From: Lycocorax pyrrhopterus obiensis
Lineage: Eukaryota; Chordata; Aves; Passeriformes; Paradisaeidae
DNA length: 64,000 bases
Direction: 5' to 3'
Assembly (NCBI GenBank): GCA_014706295.1
Contig: JACSVZ010000002.1
Location: forward strand, 51,796,717 to 51,860,716
Below, one piece after another: positions 37,231-49,034 of this stretch. The translations under genes and the position numbers were made by a program. Under the pieces are notes generated by a model that ran no database searches, had not been told where the DNA came from, and worked only from the letters and a program-made list of their open reading frames with translations. Within the stretch, counting starts at the first letter, position 1. Every line of letters starts with the position of its first letter.

Positions 37231-37956
37231 ATCATAGAATCAGAGAATCAAAGAATAGTTTGGGTTGGAAGGAACCTTAAAGACCATCTAGTTCCAAGCT
37301 CCCTCCCATGGCCACAGCTAGGTTTCGCTAGACCAGGTTGCTCAGAGCCCTTTCCAGCCTGGTCTTGAACACCTCCAAGGATGGGGCATCCATAACTTCT
37401 CTGGGTAACATGTTTCAGAGTCTCACCAACCTCATAGTAAATACTTTTTTTCCCAATATCTAATCTAAACTTTTTCACTTTTAGTTTGGATCCATTACTC
37501 CTTATTCTGTTACTACATGCCCTTCTAAAATGTGTCTCTCCATCTTTCTTACAGGTTCCCTTCAGGTGCTGGAAGGTAGAAATTAGGTCACCTCTAAGCT
37601 GTCTCTTTTCCAGGCTGAACCATCCCAATTCTCTCAGCCTTTCCTCACAGGAGAGATGCTCCATCCCTCTGACCGTCTTGGTGGCCTCCTCTGTACTCAC
37701 TCCAACAGGTCCATGTCCTTCCTGTGCTGGGACCCCAGAGCTGGATGCAGCTCTCCAGGTGGGGTCTCAGCAGAGCAGAGCAGAGGGGCAGAATCCCCTC
37801 CATCACCCTGCTGCCCACGCTGCTTTGGATGCAGCCCAGGACACGTTTGGCTCTCTGGGCTGTGAGTGCCCATGGCTGGGTCATGTCCAGCCTCTCATCC
37901 ACCAGCACCCCCAAGTCCTTCTGGGCAGGGCTGCTCTCCATCTGTTCATGCCCCAT
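37231..37956 (-). mobile_element. CR1 LINE, 5'-truncated, minus strand, with reverse-transcriptase C-terminus
   Basis: On the minus strand it runs from the ORF2 C-terminal part (about 37956) to the 3' end (37231). Two minus-strand frames (37645-37956 and 37248-37700) together cover CR1 ORF2. They show a 'KDLGVLVDERLDM' block, a 'QRAKRVLGCIQSSV' block and an 'HLSCEERLRELGWFSLEKR' block. They are in different frames, so at least one frameshift has killed the copy. The 3' end keeps three octamers, ATTCTTTG, ATTCTCTG and ATTCTATG (plus-strand CAAAGAAT, CAGAGAAT, CATAGAAT at 37233-37256). The 182-codon plus-strand frame across it is antisense and not a gene. Confidence 0.95.
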
Positions 37957-39220
37957 CCTATATATTATCTTGTAACTTTAGTACACAGCAGATCAACTCA
38001 TTATTTAGTAATAACTTTGATGGGTTTTCTTTAGTGCATGTTAAGGGCCAAAATTTGCCAACACTCTGTATGAATGAGAGTGGAAGAGGCAGCCCATTCA
38101 CAGTTTATAAAAGGGGTGGGCTAAATCTGAGTTTTTACTCTTCATAGATGTCTGTACTGTCCCCATTTCTCTGTGGAACATTTAGGCCAGTGAGCATATG
38201 CTGGAAGGAATGTGGTATCCAACAACATAGAAATGGAATCTGGAGTGCTGGAACACTAAAATTACACTAACTGGAGTGCTGGAAGTATTTTGCCTGCCTG
38301 GACTCTTCACAGCTTCAGCTGGCTTTACAGGGCCTTTTAACGCACCATGGAAAACTGGCAGACATCAGCTCAGATTTTTGAGGGGGAAGCAGTCACACAT
38401 CATTGTAAAACATAGTTTTTGCTTTTTTCTTTTTTTTCCAAGTGTAAAGCTGCTATTATCTGCAAAGAGTTAGAGCTATTTTCTTTTGCCACTAAGGCCT
38501 TTCCTTCCTCCCTCAGAAAAATGATTGCATCCTGCTCGTAGCAAAATTAGCTTATATACATAAATGAAACACTGTAGAAGTTTAGAGACAAGATTAGGAA
38601 ATGTCTTGCTTTTCACAGAATCAGGGCAAAAACCCATGATGTTTGAAGGTAGAAAGAAAACAAGGTTTTCTTGACATTTATATGTTTCCATGAAGATCTG
38701 GATTTGAGACAATGATAAAGTTTTGTTTTGGTGGATAATGATGATGCTTAAATGGAACCAAATTTGCATGGAAATATTTTCCTGAATTTTAATTATTATT
38801 AGGAAATACCACTACATAAGAAAATGCCAGATGATAACTCGATTGGCAAGAATTCTGTCAGCAAATAAAAAAGGCAAATTGCCTTTTCTTGAGGTGGTTT
38901 GCTCTCTTGGTTAACAGATTAATAAGAACATGATTTATGTAGCAGGGAGCATGGACCAGGAGGAAGAGCTGGCATTCCATTCCCATGTCATTGGCTCCCC
39001 AACCTTGCTTCCCAGGTACTTGAGGCTGAGTCAGCTGCATATGACACTCAGAGAAAGGTTTGAAGTTATGCCTTAGATCTGAACTGGGTTTTCCTGTTTT
39101 CCTCACACTCTTTCACATTCACTTCGATAAAAAGTAGAAAATACACATTCATTAGACATATGACTTCACTCTTTCAGGTGCTGTTCCTTAAAACATTGTT
39201 GTCTTCAAACTATAGACAAG

Positions 39221-39250
39221 ATATTTACCAATATTTACCAATTTACCAAT
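39221..39250. repeat. Tandem 10-bp repeat, about three copies
   Basis: Unit ATATTTACCA twice exactly, followed by a shortened ATTTACCA copy. Confidence 0.85.
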
Positions 39251-39332
39251 CCCTTTACTTGAATCACATCATCTGTCTACCCGTTGATACCTCTCAAAGA
39301 GATCTCTAGAAAACATTATTTTTTAGAATGCC

Positions 39333-39333
<1 letters not shown>

Positions 39334-39363
<30 letters not shown>
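39334..39363. repeat. (TTTTC)n microsatellite passing into poly(T)
   Basis: Three to four TTTTC units followed by a 13-T run. Simple sequence with no attached element. Confidence 0.85.
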
Positions 39364-40027
39364 GCAAGATGAAATACTGATTTTTAACAAATGTGTTTAC
39401 TGATTTATTAGTTGGTCTTCTGCATGGAAAATTTTGTAAGTAAATGAAGCGATATGTCAGTTTCCATGTTTTGTATGTGAGGCAATGCAATAGGATTGGT
39501 GATGGGAAGGCTGCAAAATGGAACTTAAAGAAGAAAGTGAAAGTCCTTTGCAATAAAAGGTCAGAGAAAACAAGTAAAGACCTTATCAGGGGTTCCTTTT
39601 TGGAGATCAGGGCTTTAGCATCACTTGAAGAGATGCTTCCCAGAAATACTGCACTTCTATTCTTTTTGGAGGTCTGTGGGAAAGTAGTAGAGAACAGAAG
39701 AGAACAAAATAGAAATTGACAACTATTACTATGGTTCTACCCCATGCTATGATGCACACTTTTATACCTTTAATCTGTGGATTTCAAAGACATCGTTAAA
39801 TCTGATTTGATTAACCTAAGGAAATCCAGGAGTTAATTTGCAGCTACTTGCCAATTTGCAAGCCATTGAAGTGCAATGAAGCTGAGCATTCTTCTTTCAG
39901 AACTTTCATAATTAAGCATTTGACTAATTTAGATATTAAAACTGTTTTCTCATAATTGCATAATATCAGTTAAATATAAGCAAGACAAATTCATGCCTGC
40001 TTAAAAGATCTGAGATCTCTTTTAACA

Positions 40028-40065
40028 TAAAGCCCACTGAAATCAGTGGAAAGATTCTGGGTGTT
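40028..40065. repeat. Fossil of an ancient amniote repeat
   Basis: AAAGCCCACTGAAATCAGTG and GGAAAGATTC resemble an old dispersed reptile/bird repeat (AAGCCCA.TGAA.TCA.TGG.AAGA.TC). Ends and family are unknown. Confidence 0.4.
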
Positions 40066-40374
40066 CTGCTAGCAAGGTCAGAATCTTCAAGCAAGGACTG
40101 GCACCAAATTTACAGTGTAAGAGCACACTTTCATTGCATACACTAAAGGAAGCCAACAAAATGGATTGTTTTTCTCTTGCTGCTAACATCATCTGAAATT
40201 ATTTTAAAACAGAAAGCTGTTAAAATATAGTTATATAGTTGCTAATTATTTTTATCGCATTTTGCTCAGATGAGACATTGGAAATGGAAGAGTAATTTTC
40301 GTTTTTGGTTTCTATTCTTGTTCATTTTCCAGCTAAGATTCGCAAACACAATTCAAATGCTGGCATAGGCTTGT

Positions 40375-40545
40375 CGGAGAGTTTGTGGTAACATCCTTAT
40401 CCTCGGAGATATTCAAAACCCAACTAGACAAAGTCCTGAGCAGTCTGCTCTAGTGGACCCTGATTCAAGCAAGGAGAGAATTGGACTAGATATCCTCCAG
40501 AGATCACTTTCAACTTCAACTATTCTATTGAATATTGAACATTGA
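40375..40545 (+). mobile_element. CR1 LINE 3'-UTR fragment
   Basis: Follows the CR1 3' UTR: CTCGGAGATATTCAAAACCC, then CTAGACAAAGTCCTGAGCA, then GGACTAGATATCCTCCAGAG and TTCAACTTCAACTATTCTAT. The terminal octamers are mutated (ATTCTATTGAATATTGAACATTG). 5'-truncated and old. Confidence 0.88.
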
Positions 40546-43500
40546 ACTCCTTGAAAATATTTAAATATGAATTACAAAAATATTTCACAATGTAGAAAAT
40601 GTATACTTGTAAAGTTTAATATTTTATTCTTATAAACCCTAAATTCTGCCTCTACTGATACCTCCTACTCCTACTAGGAAGAAATTTTATTCCTACCCCT
40701 TGACTTATTTTCAGTTGCATCTTACAATTCTAATAACTTTACTCAGTGTTCAAAATCTATTGCACCAATGCACCACAAAAAGTAGATGCTTTGAAAAAAT
40801 GCAGTCCATGTCTATTGCTTTCATAAATTTCTTACACTTGTCCCAGTAAGGGCAGATAAGTTCATGCCCTGTACCTTTTTTGGGAGGGCTAACCTCAAGG
40901 GCGGTACACATATATCTTCCAATTCACACTCAGAAACAGAGGAGCATACAGACAGGTAAGTTCCCAGAGAAATGGTGAAGTGCAGGGGTTTTATTCTCTG
41001 CGGCATGAAACCACGTCTTTTACTTCCTTTCTGTCTCCAAATCTAAAGTGCAGGCATACAATAGGATCAGAGTTCCTTTACATGGCTTCTGTGGGTGCAC
41101 AGCCCTGTCCCTGGGCTGGCCCATGGGTAAATAGCACACCTGACTTTCTCCACTCCTCTACGTCAATGCAAACTATGCATCACTTGAGATCTACTTCAAT
41201 TATCAAAATAATACTTTATCAGGACACGGATCATGCATAATATCTGTTCTGGATCTGTACATTGGATTTAATTCATCCAGAGATCTGGACTACTTCAAAT
41301 AGCTTCCCTCATTATCTTCTCTCAGCACCTCTAAACAAGAGTTCTACTGCCTTCCAGTTAGGAATCATGCTGATAATTCAAGAGCCACCCACATGACAGC
41401 ATTTTTTTTTTCCAGCAAGCATTGCAATTGCTGAGAAGTGTGGGTAAATAAGATGACATGTAAAGGAGCATTATGGAGTGCACTGTATTATTACCCATCT
41501 AGAAGATTTATTTGACCAATATATCAACTGTCAGGGAACTTGAAGCACTGTCACGTGTTTTCAAAAACAGAAAAATTGTCTAGCAAAATATATGTATGTG
41601 CTTCATTAGTGCTGAGGATGTGTCATTTTAGCAAAGCATAGGAAAAATCAAAGTCAGTGGGGGGGAAGCAAAACTAATTATTTAAGAGATAAATTTATGT
41701 TTTTTCAGACAGGTTATGGGACTTTCCTGTGCTAAGGAGACAGCTCATACTGTAAGATCAATACATAAGAGTTTAATGTAAGTTTGGAGCAAAAGTTCAA
41801 GTTCTACTAAAGATGTTCATATACCTACCTTTATAAGTGTAGGTAGTACTGATCACACCAGCGAAATGCCTCTGTTCATAGAAATAAAAGAAAAGACTAT
41901 AAGGCCAGTAAGTACTGATGATGTCCTGAATCTACTTCTTACACTTTTCTTTGAAACATTTAAGTTTTTTAATGTTCAGGATGTTCAGCAAAGTCAATTT
42001 TCTTGTGACAAATTGACCAATAGCAGTGCGTGGAGAGACACTGTGTGACGAGTTCAATTACATAACCTTGTCAGTAAGCAATTTTTTTTGCTTGCCTAAA
42101 GTAAAATCTAATAATGAAAAAGTATTTCAAGCACCTTAATTTCTATTTTGCTGGGAAGTTCAGAAAAGTAGGCATTAGTAGGTTTAAATCAGATTTTGAC
42201 TGGTATGTACCCTTTTTGAAAATCAAACCATCACTCTTCAGTCACTTCCATACATTAGAAAATCGTACCCTAAACATAAATATTTCAAACTGACTGTCAA
42301 AATTGCCCAGGCATTAGATATTATTCATGTAGCATGCAGTTGCTCTGTTTTTCACCAATTACGATAAACTGAAAATCAGGGAAAATGCCACTTTGTAACT
42401 GTCTTTCAAAGTAGGATACTTTTGCTCCATGATGCGCATGTGGTTTGGGGAAAAGTTGGTGGATATATAATATTACTAATCACTGGTAATATTTATTTGA
42501 TAATAGAGGGCATATGTAATTCCAAATGTAATTTCAAAAAGGCTGTCATAAACTTTTGTTTCCGCCAAAAATTAAGTAGTGCTTGGAAGTGCAATGAGAT
42601 GCACATGAGACTTTTTACTACTTTCTGCTGTAGGGAACTAATTTAAATGCACAATATGGACCTTAAGGGGTTTGTTTATGTGTTTTGGGCTTCCTTTTTT
42701 CCCTTTGGCCCAACTCCTAGTTTCAGAAACAGTTGCTATTTGTTGTATGCACAGTAATAACACACTCACAATTCCACCAGAGATGTAGGCAGGTTATTAA
42801 CAGCGGGGGAGTAAATTCGAAGTCAAACAGTACCATATTGTTTCTGTTCCTCAAACACTATTTTCATGCATATTAGCAAAATAATTACACTTTCCTTTCA
42901 CAGGGAAATATATTTATAACATGAATTATGACACTTCAAGGAAACTAGAGTCATTGCAGCTAAACCTAACTTGTGTGCTGACTATTTTTCACTGGAAAAG
43001 GCTTGACAAAAAGTTTACTAAAACTTGTAGTCTATAAAAAAAAAGAATCACGAAGAAATAATAAAGTCATGGAGGGCTAGCCTCATTCCTTCTCTTTTTC
43101 TATTATCTTTGTTTCCAATGATGGCAACTGCAGGAAAGAAGCTGTATTAGAGGAAGGTAGCCCTGAAGAGGTTTCACTAATGCTCTGAAAGAAAAAAGTT
43201 CAATTTCTTTCTTTTGTTATTACTTGTTAGAAGATATGTACTGAGTCATGCAGGTTCCAAGGTAATGCAGCTCCGACTGACACTGCAGTTAGATCCATGG
43301 ATTTGAGCTTGGCACAAGCTTCATTTCATGCCTACAGAGACTTCTCAATCTGTCAGTATACCCCTTTGAAGGTCTGGGCCTGAGCCACTGTGAGATTTGC
43401 AAGGCAGTTTTAGCACCTGCGTATTACTAAATAATCCAATGAGAGACACCTACATGAGACATGAACTCAGGGTTCCTGTCTGCAAAATAGAAATGTACTT

Positions 43501-45644
43501 CTGCAAAATACCAGCAGCATGAAGCATTCAATTAGGTCATGTGTTTTTCTTGAGCTATTACATGGACAAATGAAGAAAAAAAATCCGTTAGTGAGACCCC
43601 AGTGGTCTCTATGGGATTTTAGTCTCTCTATATATGTAAGGGTTGTGTTATGTAGTGGACCTACATTACCCCAGTGTGAATTCACATACTGATGCCAGCT
43701 GAAAGGGGAGAACATGTTTAAAACAAAGTAACAAATAATGGTTTTCCCTAAAAAACCTCTGTCTGAGTTTTTAACCAGCGTAATTTCAATACTTTTCTCG
43801 TGGCGCTGACACACTGTTGTTCTGAACTGAAATGCAGAAGTCAGGGACCAGATCTTATTTCTGTTCTTGCCTTTTATGCTACAAGTGGTGTTAATGACTG
43901 AAATACTAAATAAGTTGATTTCTGGAATGTTGTTTTAATGCAGATTCAGCATTAAACAGTGAAGATTACAGCAACCATCCTACACTGGCTTTATACCTGT
44001 TGCTGTCAGAAGGTGCGTCCTCCATTCTCTCAGTACTTGAAGAAAGTGACCAGAAAAAAAAAGACCCTTCCAATTACACTGCAAATTTTATATCCCACTT
44101 GCTGTATATCATCCATAGAACTGGGCAGGTTAAGATCCTCAGATAATCTCAAGCATCACTGGTTTAAATTGCCTTAAATTGTCCTACGCTGTACCTTTTC
44201 CTGTACTGTCATGAGTGATGATGTGTGCCAGGTTCATTCAGACTCATAGTTTTTTGCCAGTCTCTTCTAGATAAATTCAGGTGAGATGTGAGGACATCAA
44301 ATGCAGCTAGCATAGCATGCTCTGCCTGTGGTCATGTTGTTTTGAAGTTCACCAAGCTATTTTACTGTTCAAAATGTCTTGTTGAAATTTGAACTAAGAT
44401 GCCTTTGTTGAAAATATGTCAGTTTATCTTCATAATGCTAAAGTCCTAAAACACGAGAAATTTGGAGATCGTCTGAGAGGTTGAGGTAGACCTGATCTTG
44501 CTGTCTCAAAAATTGTTAGAATTTACCACAATAAAAATGAGGTGGGGGAAATCCATTTCAATAACAAGGACTACCCTACTTCATATGAGGGTTATACAAA
44601 ATGTTTCATAAAATCACCAGTCCTGCAGAGTTGTCTGAGCAGACTTTAACCCTCTATTTAAGCACAGGTATAAATGCTCATATGGTTGAAGAGGTTTGTC
44701 TCCGAGCATGTGGTTGAGGGATGATGTAGATCAACTGAGAAGACTCAAGATCAGCTTTCTCCCTTGCAAGTGAGGCCACGTGTGCAAGTCTTACAGTGCC
44801 TGTAACACGGGATGCACACCATGCCTCTCTTTCTGACATGGAGGCTTCTCCTGTTGGTACATACTACACTCAGTCAACAAAATTCTGCGTTAATCTTCGG
44901 GGTAATTAGCTACTGCTGTGTCTGCCTGTGAATTGGACCTGCTTATCTGTCACAACAACAACAAAAAAAAGGCATAACTGAACTGCCTTTGTGGCACAAA
45001 GATAATGAAGGCAGTAGGGTTTAAGAAGGGAAAGCTGTAGAAAATTTTTAGTGAGAAAATCTGAGCTAGTAGGTAAGGGTCTTGTTTTGGTGGGTATTTT
45101 TCAGGAGGAGGAGAGGTGAGGAGAACAGGAATTGCTGTTAATATTTAACAAGCTCTGCCTTATCATCAGAGAGTCAGAGCTTGAGTTCTAAATCTGCAGA
45201 CTTTCCTCAAAGCAGCATAAGGACTCAAATTTTTCGCAGCACTCTAAACCTGCCAAAGACTGGGAGCAGCTTTACATAAGAAACTACTAAGACAAGCACT
45301 GTACACTCATATTTGGGGAGTACAGGCATCATGTGTGGGACTCCCTTTTTCAGGGAGTTTACTCTCCCTTTTTCTTGGATCCTACTTTTCCATAGCTCTG
45401 TTCTCCTGAATTCCTGCCTTACAAGTCTGTGAAATTCTTCATGACCTCATAACCTGAAAAAGCCTTTTCCACGAAAAAAGTAAATCAATAGGATCAACTC
45501 AAACCTTACCATATTTTTTAACCATCTTAAAGACTAGAATTTATAACAAACAGAAAAGCACATTTTGAAAAAAATCTACAAGTACTCTGTTCATTCCCTC
45601 AAGTGGACACAAGGTACTGTACACTCTGTTGTTAGTAAATGGAT
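40546..45644. other. AT-rich non-coding DNA, no gene recognised
   Basis: No exon or transposon recognised apart from a weak ancient-repeat-like phrase near 43356-43385 (TTTGAAGGTCTGGGCCT). A small perfect 7-bp hairpin, ACTCCCT/AGGGAGT, occurs at 45340-45358. The longest open frame is 115 codons (minus strand, 43467-43814), with no known motif. Confidence 0.6.
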
Positions 45645-45735
45645 GTTTAGCTTTAAGCACTTGAACAGCCTCACTGAATTAAATAGGACTACTTAACCAC
45701 TCAAAGTTAAGCACTTAAGAATGTGCTTTCCTGGT
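45645..45735. repeat. Fossil of an ancient palindromic amniote repeat
   Basis: CTTTAAGCACTTGAACAGCC (45651-45670) and AGGACTACTTAACCACTCAA (from 45685) form an imperfect inverted repeat. AGTTAAGCACTTAAGAATGT follows. The words resemble a dispersed palindromic repeat I associate with reptiles and birds (a ..TTAAGCAC.TG..TAGTCC..GGACTA.TCA..GTTAAGCAC pattern). It is the clearest of the fossils in this window. The family is not named. Confidence 0.5.
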
Positions 45736-47853
45736 ATATTGATAGTACAGTGGCAAGACTATCAGCCATTTGCAAGCACAAGTCCAAACACTAATTTTTT
45801 TAAAATTTTTCTTTTCTTAGTTGTTTTTCATAAGGAAGGAAAAGTACAGAAATTTCAAAGGTAAGATATTTTGATTGGAAGCTGAAATATTTCAGTAAGA
45901 AAAAACTTTTATAATATGTCATGGCAGCCATATTTTGGTTGCTTCATGCTTCTGTATTCTGTACTGCCTTGATTATTTTTCCATCAGGAATTTTGATGGA
46001 GTGTAAAAGCAATGTATGAGAAGAGATTGTTCTCCTTAAGGCCCCTGACCTGTGGACTGTGATGGAGGTCTAAGTTAAGTAAATATAACTGCTGTAAGTG
46101 ACTATCACAGCCGTCTCAACTGAAAATATTTTACCTCTAGAACATAGTCATAAGCTTCCAAGAGCTCTGGGAAAAAACAGGATTTTTTTTGTGGAGAGGA
46201 AGAGTGTGCTGATCAGCCACACTTGCAAAATGCATATACAAGAGGTACAGCATGAGACATAGTAATCTATTGATTTTTTTCTTGGCCTTGTGCACAGTGT
46301 TGAATGACCTCATTTCAAAATATTCCATGATTGTTGCAATAGAAACTGTCAGAGCTGTCATCAGTTTCAAAACACCTACACTAAGGTATCATTTTATCTG
46401 GTTTTAGAACAGTTGTTTTTTGGGCAGGCATAAATAAAATGAGGCATGCCCTAAAATCCTTTATTTAACAGATTGTGACTAGCTGTTGCTGCAGACACCC
46501 AGCATTTAATAAAGGGTTTATGTTATTGCTGCATCTTGAATACATACTTGGAAAGGAAGAAAAAGTTTTTTGCCTTTTAGTTGCTTCACAGGCCAGTGAC
46601 CTTTATAAACGACAGCAAATCTCTGCTGAATGAAGGATGAGGGGAAAGGGGAAAACATTAAGATATTTTGTCCTACTTTTTTGTGGCATGTTGAAAACAA
46701 TCACAGTGCCTATTTGTCATGTTCCAGCTTTGTCTCCCTTTTGCAGTAGTCTCTGACAGGCTGAATGAAGAAAATCTAAGTGAAGATGAATTGGCAAAGG
46801 TATCACTTCTGGTCTGTCTAATTCTGAAGCAGATGAAAAATTTATATAATACCAGGATGTTCAAGTGAAGGAAACATTACCATCAAGGGACTGCAGGGAT
46901 AAAATAGAAATCCTTTGGGCAATTTTGGCAACAAATGAATAATCCAAATGTGTTTCTCATAATTCAAGATCTTCAGTCTTCATGCTATTTGTAACATTAG
47001 GATAACAAGCAGGCTGTTCACAACGGAAAGGGGTGAGCAGGGTGAACAAACACAGAAATAATAGTTCTAAGAATAGAGGAAAATATGAAAAAATTCCCTA
47101 ATATCAATGCTCATTTGTGCTGAAAAATTGTTTTCATGGGGAGCATGTGCTTCTGTTTTGACTCATTTAAAACCAGACAGGGGAAATACTCAGAAGCAGA
47201 ACACACAGAAAAATCCTGCCTCAGCAGTGGAATTGATGGGACGAATATCACCACTCTTTCATGCAAGAGTTGTATACCTGAAAGTCTAAAAAAGTCTGGT
47301 GATGCTGGAGAGCGTGGCAAGGTCCATAGGAAGCTGTCCTGGGGCAGTCCACATACTGCCAGGAGTGTGGTATCCAGCCAAATGCCGGTGCCTAGAGGAT
47401 ACACCCTGGTGAGCCCTACTTGCCAGCTTCCCTCTTCCCTTCACTACATAAAGCAAATATACAAGGTCTCATAATGGTGCTCACCAGGAATCAGGGGCTA
47501 AGGATCGTGTCCTGACCATATTCTCTCATTCAAAGAGGCAAAAGGGTTCTCCAGACCTCAGTCCTGCAAGAAAACTGTCTAATATCTCACAGTTTTCACA
47601 ATGTACAATCACTGAGCTACTAATCCTGCTTCCTTTGTGCAGTCCAGAGGCAAGAAAGCTACTCAGCCACACTTGTGCATGCACACAAAAGCTTGCTCTC
47701 TCCCCGTCTCTGTAAATTAAGGCTGGAGACATATTATTCCATGCATAACAACATGATCATATATAAACTCTCCGGGCAATTTACTATAGGCAGATTGAGA
47801 GCAAGACAAGATAAGAAGTTCATAGAGATGAACTGAAAGACCTTTATGCAAGA
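45736..47853. other. AT-rich non-coding DNA, no gene recognised
   Basis: No exon or repeat family recognised. Composition rises slightly at 47270-47420, with overlapping short frames on both strands. Confidence 0.6.
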
Positions 47854-48022
47854 GTTTGATTGTCTTCCCCGAGTGCTGATGAAAATTTCGCTAGTGGCCT
47901 GAGTCTAAAAATGATTGAATCTTAGTTAACAAATCAAGTTAAGAGAATTAAAATTCTGGTTTTATTCAAAGCTGATTTATGCTAGGGTTTTCCCATTCGG
48001 TTCAGTGGTTCTCGACTAACAG
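47854..48022. repeat. Diverged direct repeat, copy A
   Basis: Aligns with 48860-49034 in the same orientation. Shared landmarks in order are GT(T/C)TGATT, GATG/TGCTG, GCTAGTGGC, AGTTAACAAATCA and GGTTCAG(T/G)G. The copies are strongly diverged with small indels. I cannot name the family. Confidence 0.65.
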
Positions 48023-48859
48023 CACTTTCAAATTAGATCCAAACCTTTATCTTCCATAGCTCAAAAGATAAATATCACATCTAAAAATAAATCTAGAGCA
48101 TTAGAACTACTTGAAAGTTTTCAGTAATGATTCTTGCTCCAAAATTGTACTTTACAGGAAAAAAAATTAGAAAAAAAATCTTGGTATTGCTGCTTTTTAA
48201 AAATTTTTATTGTTTGTTTTCAAAGTTCTCTAATGTTTATTGGAAATATTTTGGACTTGTTTTTTTCTTTGCTGACCTGATTGTAGCAAAAAGAAACATC
48301 TGGATATTCACAGGGATATTTCCAATTCAGCATTTCAAAAGAAAAAAATGCAGATGCTTGTATTTTGCACACAAATTGCCAAACCCCCAAAATGGATCTG
48401 TTTCAAACATCTTCAAATGTAAATTACATCAAGGAGTTCAAAATGTGTCATCAAGCCTCGTGTTCTCTTTCAGCCACTTGTACAGACTAATTGATGTTAC
48501 CTCATCTCTGCCTTTTTTACAAGCTGAATTTCTGCCACAGTCACTGTTATTATGAATTTGCTGCCGGTTCACGAGGAGTAGTCACAAAGGGAATTTAGCA
48601 AACAGAGGAATGACAGTGTCTCATTGAAATTACTCTCCCACAAAATTGGTATGAGGCAGAGAGTGTGGGAGGCACAAAGAGGATTATCTTCAGGTTGTAG
48701 ATTGATAGACACCACATGGCCTGATCCCACGGGGCAATGTCTGTGACAGCCACTTCATACAGACAGACCTTAATGCACCCTCTGCAACGATTTCTTCAGG
48801 CCTGTGACACCAGGGAATGATGTCACGCAATGCTCTGACGCACGTTTTATTGAAAGAAG
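48023..48859. other. Spacer between the two diverged repeat copies, no gene recognised
   Basis: AT-rich. A 142-codon plus-strand frame (48127-48555) is rich in Phe, Lys and Leu and looks like translated A/T-rich DNA. The flank before copy B carries two ATGATGTCACG / CTGACGCACG-like CpG-containing words. Confidence 0.5.
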
Positions 48860-49034
48860 TCTGATTACCTTTTCATGGATGCTGGTTAAAGTTTTGCTAG
48901 TGGCTTAAATGGAAATAAAAGTCCTAAGTTAACAAATCATACAGAGCCATTGAAGTTTTGACTTTAGTTCTAACAGCTTTGTATATACTGGTGTGTCCCT
49001 AGTGGGTTCAGGGAACTATTCTTGATTAATGGCC
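48860..49034. repeat. Diverged direct repeat, copy B
   Basis: The second copy of the sequence at 47854-48022, offset by about 1007 bp. The best shared block is AGTTAACAAATCA, preceded by TTTGCTAGTGGC (TTCGCTAGTGGC in copy A). Confidence 0.65.

Larger units (their letters stand above)
37957..40027. other. Non-coding DNA, no gene recognised
   Basis: Contains a 14-bp direct repeat (CTGGAGTGCTGGAA at 38240 and 38271), a 10-bp tandem unit at 39221-39250 and a (TTTTC)n tract at 39334-39363. No exon recognised. Confidence 0.6.

Noticed and set aside
37486..38034. 182-codon plus-strand open frame
   Set aside because: It is antisense to the minus-strand CR1 reverse-transcriptase region, whose composition keeps the opposite strand open.
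48127..48555. 142-codon plus-strand open frame rich in Phe, Lys and Leu
   Set aside because: Typical translation of A/T-rich DNA, with no motif and no sign of splice sites that would make it an exon.
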